Below, piece after piece: positions 1 through 4,465 of a DNA stretch of 5,268 nt (position 1 is its first letter; each line of letters begins with the position of its first letter). The stretch is from JAWLDB01 sp041686915 (GTDB lineage Bacteria > Bacillota > UBA994 > UBA5500). The notes under the pieces were generated by a model. It was not told where the DNA came from. It ran no database searches and saw only the letters and a list, made by a program, of their open reading frames with translations. The DNA lies in contig JAWLDB010000189.1 in NCBI GenBank assembly GCA_041686915.1, positions 1 to 5,268 of the forward strand. Direction: 5' to 3'. The translations under genes and the position numbers were made by a program.

Positions 1-1251
1 AAACGCAACCGCCGCCGCTACCGCAGTACGGTAGTCTCTCTGTTCATCAGCGTGGTGCTATTTGTCTCGGCCTCGGCCTTTTCTACCTACTTGCGTGACA
101 GCGTAAGCAACGTTTATGAAAATACTGATTTCGACTTCACCTATTATGTTGGGTCAAGTGAGCGTCTGGGTAAATCTGCCCTGGAAGTGTTCGATAGCAT
201 CCTGGCTCTCGATAGCATCAATGCGGGCTCCGTTGTCCGCACCACCAGCGGGCAGATGCAAGTTCCACCCGAACAACTGCCCGCTGGCTACTATCAAGCC
301 AAAGTCAGTCAGGGGATGATCTCCGACGGGCAGCCTGTCCCCATCGTGGTAGATATTTATAGCGTGGACTCGAACACGTTTGCGCAGTACGCGGGCAGCT
401 TAGGTTTGGATGTCAGTCAACTGCAAAACCCTAAAACGCCAACTGTCATTGTCATCGACAAGCAACACTACTACGATTATGGTCAGAAGCGCTATCTCAA
501 CACAAGCATCTTCTCAGGGAGTGTACCTGCACTCCTGCCAGTCACCATTACGCAGGGGGGAGAGGAGTTAGAGGTAACGGAGCTGGTAGTTGGAGCGACT
601 GCGGAAACGCCTCCGCTTGGGGCTCCCCCGTATGCTACATCGGCTGATGAAATCGTGATAATCATGGACCACGCAGTCGCAGGTGCTGTGACCGATGACA
701 CAAATCCACCGATAATGTACTTTGCAGCGGAAGATACCACGAAGGCCAACGAGGAAATCCGCGAAGTACTGCAGGAGGCGGGGTTGCCCGCGTCGCAACT
801 AATCAACCTGGCAGAGGCCTTGCGCGCCAACCGGAACGTGATTACCATCATCTCGGTATTCTCTTACGGGTTCATTGTGCTAATTTCGTTGATCACCATT
901 GCCAACGTGTTTAACACCATCACCACCAATGTGAACCTACGGCGGCGCGAGTTTGCTATGCTGAAATCTGTTGGGATGACGGAGCAAGGGTTCAGGCGGA
1001 TGCTGGATTTCGAGTGCATCTTCTATGGGCTGAAGGCTTTGCTCTATGGATTGCCAGTCTCTGTCTTGGTCACGTGGCTGATTTACCTGAGTATCCAACA
1101 GGGCGTGGAGATGCCGTTCGAGCTGCCGCTACAGGGTATCCTGGTCAGCACAATCAGTGTGTTTGTAGTGGTATTTGTCAGCATGAAATACTCTCGCGAC
1201 AAAGTGCGGCAGGAGAACATTCTGGACGCCCTTAGGAACGAGAACTTGTAA
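1..1251 (+). CDS. ABC transporter permease, MacB/FtsX type, C-terminal part (5' end outside window)
   Basis: The frame is open from base 1 and ends at TAA 1249-1251, giving 416 visible residues. A GTG at 52 is not the true start, because the preceding codons already encode the basic stretch KRNRRRYRST and the beginning of a membrane helix. Visible order (residues counted from base 1): basic flank 1-9, membrane helix about 12-29, extracytoplasmic domain about 33-278, helix about 281-307, then NLRRREFAMLKSVGMT (about 312-327), the cytoplasmic coupling motif typical of FtsX-domain permeases, helix about 339-364 and helix about 377-394. Proteins with this internal 'KRNRRRYRSTV' helix are commonly the second half of ~800-residue permeases with two FtsX domains; the first half would lie upstream (inference). 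The family works with an ATP-binding subunit to export or sense peptide antibiotics, or to move lipids or lipoproteins; the substrate cannot be told here. It is probably the last gene of its operon, since a strong terminator follows. Family certain; half-of-a-duplicate interpretation likely. Confidence 0.9.
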   Translation, partial: KRNRRRYRSTVVSLFISVVLFVSASAFSTYLRDSVSNVYENTDFDFTYYVGSSERLGKSALEVFDSILALDSINAGSVVRTTSGQMQVPPEQLPAGYYQAKVSQGMISDGQPVPIVVDIYSVDSNTFAQYAGSLGLDVSQLQNPKTPTVIVIDKQHYYDYGQKRYLNTSIFSGSVPALLPVTITQGGEELEVTELVVGATAETPPLGAPPYATSADEIVIIMDHAVAGAVTDDTNPPIMYFAAEDTTKANEEIREVLQEAGLPASQLINLAEALRANRNVITIISVFSYGFIVLISLITIANVFNTITTNVNLRRREFAMLKSVGMTEQGFRRMLDFECIFYGLKALLYGLPVSVLVTWLIYLSIQQGVEMPFELPLQGILVSTISVFVVVFVSMKYSRDKVRQENILDALRNENL

Positions 1252-1314
1252 GTAAAAGGGCGTGCAAGCCCATGTCCACAGCGGCTCCACGGGAACTCGA
1301 ATGACAGAGGGGTT

Positions 1315-1348
1315 AGAGACGAAGGGACCAATTTCCCTTCGTCTCTTT
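1315..1348 (+). terminator. Intrinsic (Rho-independent) terminator after the FtsX permease
   Basis: Thirteen uninterrupted base pairs (1315-1327 with 1334-1346) enclose a six-base loop CCAATT. The stem is AGAGACGAAGGGA with its exact complement, followed by a short T-rich run. It lies 63 bases past the permease stop and well before the next gene, so it closes the upstream operon. The T tract is short (TTTAC), so read-through is possible. No T-box sequence (the conserved GGTGGNACCGCG element) was found upstream of it, so it was taken as a plain terminator rather than an attenuator. Confidence 0.85.
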
Positions 1349-1367
1349 ACTATCTCAAGCAGAGCAG

Positions 1368-1394
1368 ATGTCAGGACTGTAATCTTTCTACAAT
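1368..1394 (+). promoter_or_regulatory. Candidate sigma-A promoter for the carboxylesterase
   Basis: TACAAT at 1389-1394 matches the -10 consensus at five of six positions. ATGTCA at 1368-1373 matches the -35 consensus at four of six, but the spacer is only 15 bases. The placement, after the terminator of the upstream gene and about 93 bases ahead of the esterase start, is sensible. The -35 is weak, so this is a tentative call. Confidence 0.35.
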
Positions 1395-1440
1395 GGGGCT
1401 GTAAGGTTAAACGATGGATGCAACGGCCGCTGTCCCCTAA

Positions 1441-1460
1441 AGTAGCTAGTGCAAGCTACT
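1441..1460 (+). repeat. Inverted repeat ahead of the esterase ribosome binding site
   Basis: AGTAGCT and its exact complement AGCTACT are separated by six bases. An overlapping alternative pairs AAAGTAG (1439-1445) with CTACTTT (1459-1465). It sits in the presumed leader, six bases before the GGGAGG Shine-Dalgarno. It could be an operator or an RNA hairpin affecting translation. No T run follows the repeat arms, so it is not a terminator. Confidence 0.4.
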
Positions 1461-1466
1461 ACTTTT

Positions 1467-1472
1467 GGGAGG
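1467..1472 (+). promoter_or_regulatory. Ribosome binding site that decides the esterase start
   Basis: GGGAGG lies 14 bases before ATG 1487, longer than the usual 5-9. No other in-frame start codon lies between the site and 1487, and no similarly good site precedes earlier in-frame ATGs. The long spacing may mean modest translation. Confidence 0.5.
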
Positions 1473-1486
1473 TTGGTGTTTATCAC

Positions 1487-2263
1487 ATGTTTGAAGTGCA
1501 TAAAGGTGCAAAGCCTTTCGATTTTTCAGGGAGAGAAGCGGCTGTTCTACTCATCCACGGATTCACCGGTAGCCCGTATGAGATGCGACCCCTGGGTGAG
1601 TACTTGGCCAGCAAGGGTTTTCGAGTCAAGGGCATTCGACTGTCTGGACATGGGACATGCCCCGAAGACATGCTCTTCTGCACTGCAGAAGACTGGTTGG
1701 AGAGCTGTCGGGCAGCCGTACGGGAGTTGGCTGCTGACCAATTGCCAGTCGTCGTGATCGGACACAGCATGGGTGGCGCGTTATCGCTTTTGCTCGCTTC
1801 CGAAGCGGAAGTGGCGGCTGTGGTCACCATGTGCGCGCCAGTATACTTGAATAGTTGGTTGCAGCATCTGGTGCCTATAGCCAGGCTGTTCAAGCGCTAC
1901 CACCGAGTGCTGGATCTAAAGAAAATCAGCCCTGCCCTAAGGGACGCTAGGCCTGTCTACGACCGCGTACCTGTCTGCTCCGCCGTTGAACTGCTGAAGC
2001 TGGTCCGTGGGGCGAAAGCGGTGCTTCCGAGGATAGAGATACCTGCCCTGGTCATTCAGTCAGAGCTGGACGATGTTGTGCCGCCAGGGAATGGCCGCTT
2101 CATCCACGAGAGGCTAGGGTCTCGTCAGAAACAGCTACTAACTTTACATAAATCCGGACATGTGGTTACTATGGGCGCTGACAAGGATGCGATCTACCAA
2201 ACTGTCAACCAGTTTGTGTCGGGTTTGGCTGCACAGATACCGGCAGCTTCTGCCAGCAACTAG
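1487..2263 (+). CDS. Est30-like carboxylesterase (alpha/beta hydrolase)
   Basis: A 258-residue cytoplasmic serine esterase with no signal peptide. The frame is open further back to 1262, but that extension (75 residues) runs through the terminator hairpin and has no hydrolase character; ATG 1487 starts with MFEVHKGAKPF, as in this family. Motifs: HGFTGS (24-29), giving the oxyanion hole; nucleophile elbow GHSMGG with Ser94; acid Asp195 in VIQSELDDVVPP; and His225 in KSGHVVTM. The nucleophile position and the SGHV histidine context match Geobacillus stearothermophilus Est30, whose triad is Ser94/Asp193/His223. Residues about 119-175 form the small cap. The expected activity is hydrolysis of short- to medium-chain carboxylic esters; the same fold also occurs in monoacylglycerol lipases, so the natural substrate is open. 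It stands alone between a terminator and a separately led gene. In the family it is often linked to secG/rnr, which are not seen here. Confidence 0.9.
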   Translation: MFEVHKGAKPFDFSGREAAVLLIHGFTGSPYEMRPLGEYLASKGFRVKGIRLSGHGTCPEDMLFCTAEDWLESCRAAVRELAADQLPVVVIGHSMGGALSLLLASEAEVAAVVTMCAPVYLNSWLQHLVPIARLFKRYHRVLDLKKISPALRDARPVYDRVPVCSAVELLKLVRGAKAVLPRIEIPALVIQSELDDVVPPGNGRFIHERLGSRQKQLLTLHKSGHVVTMGADKDAIYQTVNQFVSGLAAQIPAASASN

Positions 2264-2285
2264 GACTCAATACCTTTTTGCAGGA

Positions 2286-2314
2286 TTGCCCTATAGTTTC
2301 GAGAACTCTATTAA
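2286..2314 (+). promoter_or_regulatory. Weak candidate promoter for the HGGPG hydrolase
   Basis: TTGCCC (2286-2291) and TATTAA (2309-2314) are separated by 17 bases, each matching the consensus at four of six positions. The spacing is ideal but both boxes are mediocre. If used, it gives a leader of about 135 bases containing the paired segments at 2349-2430. No better promoter was seen between the two hydrolase genes. Confidence 0.25.
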
Positions 2315-2348
2315 CCAGACTCATTAGGCTAGATCGGATACTGTGCAG

Positions 2349-2430
2349 CAGCTCATCCTCTGCTCCGAGCGCGCTAACCTTGCGGCGCGATCGAGCAAGG
2401 CGGTGATCAAGTGGTTGTGAAGGTGAGCTG
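2349..2430 (+). other. Leader able to form nested stems upstream of the HGGPG hydrolase
   Basis: CAGCTCA (2349-2355) pairs perfectly with TGAGCTG (2424-2430). After a one-base bulge, CCT (2357-2359) pairs with AGG (2421-2423). Inside this, CCTTGC (2378-2383) pairs with GCAAGG (2395-2400) around an 11-base loop. The outer stem closes 15 bases before the AGGAGG site at 2445-2450. The layout suggests a structured 5' untranslated region, but it matches no riboswitch class I recognise and no terminator is part of it. Chance pairing in a G+C-rich stretch is possible. Confidence 0.35.
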
Positions 2431-2444
2431 GCAGCTGGTTAGTT

Positions 2445-2450
2445 AGGAGG
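2445..2450 (+). promoter_or_regulatory. Strong ribosome binding site of the HGGPG hydrolase
   Basis: A perfect AGGAGG lies six bases before ATG 2457, which fixes the start of the gene. Confidence 0.85.
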
Positions 2451-2456
2451 ATCAAT

Positions 2457-3245
2457 ATGGATAATCTCAGGAAATGTGGCACCGCTCCATACCGGGTAGC
2501 TCTAATTCACGGCGGACCGGGCGCCCCTGGCAGCATGGCGGGTCTTGCCAGACTACTCTCTGGCGACTATGGCGTCTTGGAACCGCTGCAGACCGCAGAC
2601 AGTGTGGAAGGGCAAATCGCTGAGCTGCGTGAGCTGCTATCTCAGTACGGCCACGTCCCGGTTGCTCTCATCGGTCATTCCTGGGGAGCTTGGCTCTCTT
2701 ATTTCGTCGCCGCCAGACATCCGGAGCTAGTAAGCAAGCTGATCCTGGTCGGCAGCGGTCCGTTTACCCAAGAATATGTGGCGCAGGTTGGCGCGACCCG
2801 CATGAGCCGCATGGACGGGGGAGAGCGAACACAGTTTGACCAGCTAATCAAGGCGATGGGCTCATCCGACCAAGCAGAGAAGAACGCTGCTCTCGCCAGC
2901 TTGGGGAAGCTGATGGGAAAGTTGGACAGCTTTGCGCCACTGCCGGAATGTGCTAATGTGGAACCGGTCAGGGTAGACAGCGACCTGTACAACTCAGTTT
3001 GGCCTCAGGCAGCCTCCCTGCGCAAGTCGGGTGAACTGCTTGCCTGCGCTTCTCAGCTTCAGTGCCCGGTGGTAGCCATCCATGGCGATTATGATCCACA
3101 TCCGGCCCAAGGGGTCATGGAACCTCTCAGTCGTTCTGTTAAAGACTTCCGTTTCTATCTGCTAGAGAAGTGCGGACATACTCCTTGGGAAGAGCGACAC
3201 GCCCGTGACCGCTTCCTGGAACTACTCCATGCGGAGCTTAACTAA
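2457..3245 (+). CDS. Alpha/beta hydrolase with HGGPG motif (proline-iminopeptidase-like)
   Basis: A 262-residue cytoplasmic enzyme, no signal peptide. HGGPG at residues 18-22 is the oxyanion/N-terminus-recognition motif shared by proline iminopeptidases and related alpha/beta hydrolases. The nucleophile elbow is GHSWG with Ser75. The acid is probably Asp213 in HGDYDPHP, and the histidine is His241 in CGHTPWEE. The protein is shorter than classical proline iminopeptidases (about 290-320 residues): it lacks most of the N-terminal strand region and has a compact helical cap at about 105-190. That makes aminopeptidase activity on N-terminal proline uncertain; hydrolysis of another small ester or amide is equally possible. 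It has little similarity to the preceding esterase beyond the fold, so the pair is not a recent duplication. It is transcribed alone, with its own leader and a terminator immediately downstream. Confidence 0.85.
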   Translation: MDNLRKCGTAPYRVALIHGGPGAPGSMAGLARLLSGDYGVLEPLQTADSVEGQIAELRELLSQYGHVPVALIGHSWGAWLSYFVAARHPELVSKLILVGSGPFTQEYVAQVGATRMSRMDGGERTQFDQLIKAMGSSDQAEKNAALASLGKLMGKLDSFAPLPECANVEPVRVDSDLYNSVWPQAASLRKSGELLACASQLQCPVVAIHGDYDPHPAQGVMEPLSRSVKDFRFYLLEKCGHTPWEERHARDRFLELLHAELN

Positions 3246-3299
3246 GTAACCGAACGAACCTTGCCTGTTGCGCATAACCTTATCCGTCACGTCTAAAGC

Positions 3300-3337
3300 A
3301 AAAGGGATGCTCAGCTTCGTGCTGGACATCCTTTTTT
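3300..3337 (+). terminator. Intrinsic terminator after the HGGPG hydrolase
   Basis: The left arm AAAAGGGATG pairs with CATCCTTTTT (GGATG/CATCC plus A-T and one G-T pair). An inner CAGC/GCTG stem with loop TTCGT is separated from it by a T-G pair and one mismatch. Six Ts end the right arm. It begins 55 bases after the stop of the hydrolase and separates it from the ddl remnant. Confidence 0.85.
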
Positions 3338-3444
3338 GCACGCTTCTGCTTTGGCAACCCTGCACCGTCGCCTTAACGCAGCCGCTTCCAGTCTTCACCT
3401 TTGAGTCCTCAGGAATCCTTAAGAAATGGCTAAGTTGCAGTTTA

Positions 3445-3472
3445 TAAACTCCAGCCGGAGCTCCTGTACAAT
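3445..3472 (+). promoter_or_regulatory. Candidate promoter of the ddl remnant
   Basis: TGTACAAT (3465-3472) contains a -10 box TACAAT matching five of six positions. TAAACT (3445-3450) is a poor -35 at 16-base spacing. An 8-bp palindrome GGAGCTCC (3457-3464) lies in the spacer and could bind a regulator. The start point would be near 3479, giving a leader of about 28 bases before ATG 3507. If active, it would now transcribe a broken gene and possibly read into the response regulator. The stretch between the preceding terminator (3337) and this promoter shows nothing else. Confidence 0.35.
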
Positions 3473-3506
3473 GCAAGTGAACAAGCTTTGTAAAGGCGTG
3501 AATTAT

Positions 3507-3611
3507 ATGGAGCTATTTGTAGTCTTTGGTGGGCAGTCGTCGGAACATGAGGTCTCCATACAGTCTGCGCTGAACATCCTGGAGAACGCCGGTCGCGGCA
3601 ACTTCCCATGA
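3507..3611 (+). pseudogene. ddl: D-alanine--D-alanine ligase, N-terminal remnant
   Basis: ATG 3507 follows AAAGG (3492-3496) by ten bases and opens 34 codons ending at TGA 3609-3611. The residues FGGQSSEHEVSIQSALNIL (8-26) are the unmistakable start of the D-Ala-D-Ala ligase/VanA-type ligase family, an ATP-grasp enzyme that makes the dipeptide ending the peptidoglycan stem. The family length is about 300-370 residues, so about 90% is missing: the whole ATP-grasp and catalytic part. Similarity to the family seems to continue to about residue 33 (NAGRGNF fits the usual 'LDRxxY' segment) and stops sharply, suggesting deletion rather than a point mutation. The N-terminus and ribosome site are intact, so a 34-residue peptide could still be made, but it cannot be an active ligase. 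Whether the ancestor made D-Ala-D-Ala or D-Ala-D-Lac cannot be read from this part. Confidence 0.8.
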
Positions 3612-3643
3612 ATGAGTTAGTAGCAGCGATCGCCAAGGAGTGA
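3602..3643 (+). pseudogene. Possible tail of a deleted gene (perhaps the ddl C-terminus) in another frame
   Basis: Right at the point where the ddl reading frame dies, a different frame reads LPMNELVAAIAKE and ends at TGA 3641-3643. The stop overlaps the region of a good Shine-Dalgarno (AAGGAG 3635-3640) positioned seven bases before ATG 3648, the usual arrangement at a junction between two genes of an operon. The sequence resembles the last helix of D-Ala-D-Ala ligases (pattern xxELVxRLIELA), so an internal deletion of ddl is the simplest reading. It is only a dozen residues, so similarity is suggestive at best. Confidence 0.35.
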
Positions 3644-3647
3644 AAGT

Positions 3648-3677
3648 ATGCTGAACGGAACCGTATCCGGCGGGTGA
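3648..3677 (+). pseudogene. Stub of a downstream gene: good start site, only nine codons
   Basis: ATG 3648 has a textbook ribosome binding site (AAGGAG at 3635-3640, spacer seven) but reads MLNGTVSGG and stops at TGA 3675-3677. This could be the cut-off beginning of the gene that once followed ddl, a leader peptide for the response regulator operon, or chance. The gene is not recognisable from nine residues. Confidence 0.3.
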
Positions 3678-3686
3678 TATGGCGGG
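3669..3686 (+). repeat. Direct repeat GGCGGG, 12-bp period
   Basis: GGCGGG occurs at 3669-3674 and again at 3681-3686, just upstream of the palindrome at 3688-3701. Direct half-sites about one helical turn apart are what OmpR/PhoB-type regulators commonly bind, so this may be part of the operon's control region. Six-base matches in a G-rich stretch could be chance. Confidence 0.25.
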
Positions 3687-3687
3687 A

Positions 3688-3701
3688 CGTAACTAGTTAC
3701 G
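3688..3701 (+). promoter_or_regulatory. 14-bp perfect palindrome, probable operator of the regulator operon
   Basis: CGTAACTAGTTACG equals its own reverse complement. It lies 57 bases ahead of the response regulator start and overlaps the putative -35 box (3697-3702), a position suited to repression or autoregulation. With no spacer it is unlikely to be an RNA hairpin and more likely a dimer binding site. The protein that binds is unknown. Confidence 0.5.
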
Positions 3702-3724
3702 AGAACCGGCAATTCTGCTAAAGT
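3697..3724 (+). promoter_or_regulatory. Candidate promoter of the response regulator operon
   Basis: TAAAGT (3719-3724) is preceded by TGC, giving an extended -10 (TGnTAAAGT). TTACGA (3697-3702) is a weak -35 (three of six) at 16-base spacing. A weak -35 is typical of promoters needing an activator of the PhoB/VanR type. The start point would be near 3731, a short distance before the Shine-Dalgarno at 3743. Confidence 0.4.
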
Positions 3725-3742
3725 ATGTATTGGAAGAGTAAG

Positions 3743-3751
3743 AGGGGTGAT
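3743..3751 (+). promoter_or_regulatory. Ribosome binding site that decides the response regulator start
   Basis: AGGGGTGAT closely matches the anti-Shine-Dalgarno complement (AGGAGGTGAT) and ends six bases before ATG 3758. It lies downstream of the other in-frame ATG at 3725, which has no such site and would add eleven residues not seen in the family. Confidence 0.75.
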
Positions 3752-3757
3752 CAGTCC

Positions 3758-4465
3758 ATGGAACACATTCTGGTGGTGGATGACGAACGGGAGATTGCTG
3801 ACCTGATTGAGATTCATCTGCTTAACGAGGGCTATCGGGTGAGCAAGGCGCACAATGGGGAAGATGCTCTTGCTATCCTGGCGAGAGAGGACATTCACCT
3901 GCTCATTCTCGACATAATGATGCCCGGAACAGACGGGTTTACAGTTTGCCGGCAGGTCCGTCGTGAACGCACTCTGCCCATCATCTTTCTTAGTGCCAAG
4001 GCAGAAGACATGGATAAGATTCTCGGCTTAAGTACAGGTGCAGATGACTACCTGACCAAGCCGTTCAATATGCTGGAACTGCTTGCCCGCGTAAAGGCTC
4101 AACTGCGGCGATATCTGCAGCTTAACCGTGCGCCAAAGCGCGAAGAAGATGAAACCATTCAGATTGGTGGCCTGCAGGTAGATCGGCGCACTCACACCGT
4201 TACGGCCTATGGTAACGAGGTGCACCTTACGCCTACAGAGTTCGGAATACTCCATCTGCTGGTCAGCCATCCCGGGCGGGTGTTCAGCGCAGAGGAAATC
4301 TTCTCCCGTGTGTGGGACGAGAAGTACTTCGACTCAAACAATACGGTGATGGTGCACATACGTAAGATCAGGGAGAAAGTTGAGCTGAACCCGCGGGAGC
4401 CGCTATTGATTAAGACCGTGTGGGGGATCGGGTATAAGATGGATGCCAAAGGGGAGCAACCGTGA
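3758..4465 (+). CDS. VanR-like response regulator, OmpR/PhoB family
   Basis: A complete two-component transcription factor of 235 residues. The N-terminal receiver domain (1-118) has the acidic pair Asp8/Asp9, phosphoacceptor Asp52 in LILDIMMPG, the switch residue Ser79, Tyr98 and the conserved Lys101 of TKPF. The C-terminal winged-helix DNA-binding domain (about 135-228) has the segment LTPTEFGILHLLVSHPGRVF, the recognition helix around NNTVMVHIRKIREKVE and the wing IKTVWGIGYKM. The receiver opening (ILVVDDEREIADLIE) and GADDYLTKPFNMLELLARVKA are close to VanR, the regulator of vancomycin-resistance operons, but also to many other Bacillota regulators, so 'VanR-like' is a family statement, not proof of glycopeptide response. 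It is followed directly by an ABC-2 permease (4-base overlap); no sensor kinase is visible in the window. The perfect palindrome upstream suggests controlled expression of its own operon. Confidence 0.93.
   Translation: MEHILVVDDEREIADLIEIHLLNEGYRVSKAHNGEDALAILAREDIHLLILDIMMPGTDGFTVCRQVRRERTLPIIFLSAKAEDMDKILGLSTGADDYLTKPFNMLELLARVKAQLRRYLQLNRAPKREEDETIQIGGLQVDRRTHTVTAYGNEVHLTPTEFGILHLLVSHPGRVFSAEEIFSRVWDEKYFDSNNTVMVHIRKIREKVELNPREPLLIKTVWGIGYKMDAKGEQP
4451..4456 (+). promoter_or_regulatory. Internal ribosome binding site for the ABC-2 permease
   Basis: GGGGAG sits inside the last codons of the response regulator, five bases before GTG 4462. It supports the GTG start and translational coupling of the two genes. 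Confidence 0.7.

Noticed and set aside
492..851. Long reverse-strand frame opposite the FtsX permease
   Set aside because: It lies fully within a well-supported coding gene, is Ser/Ala/Val-rich without recognisable domains, and has no ribosome site.
1252..1350. T-box or other attenuator in front of the esterase
   Set aside because: The terminator hairpin looks similar to those of T-boxes, but the conserved T-box element and an antiterminator alternative are missing, and the hairpin is adequately explained as the end of the upstream operon.
1262..1486. N-terminal extension of the esterase frame back to 1262
   Set aside because: The extension passes through the terminator hairpin, has no ribosome site, and has no similarity to hydrolase N-termini; ATG 1487 fits Est30-like proteins.
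2264..2310. Terminator directly after the esterase
   Set aside because: GGCAG/CTGCC lies within the last codons and the T run comes some 25 bases later; AGTTT/GAACT is too weak. No convincing terminator is present, so read-through into the next gene is possible.
2343..2420. Short GTG-started frame reading VQQLILCSERANLAARSSKA...
   Set aside because: Protein-like in composition but only 25 codons, no ribosome binding site, and no family recognised; more likely part of the hydrolase leader.
1487..3245. Tandem duplication of the two alpha/beta hydrolases
   Set aside because: They share only the fold and catalytic triad; the oxyanion motif (HGFTG versus HGGPG), cap region and acid-residue context differ.
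3725..3757. Earlier ATG (3725) for the response regulator
   Set aside because: It lacks a Shine-Dalgarno and overlaps the promoter/-10 edge; ATG 3758 has a near-consensus site and begins with the usual receiver-domain sequence.
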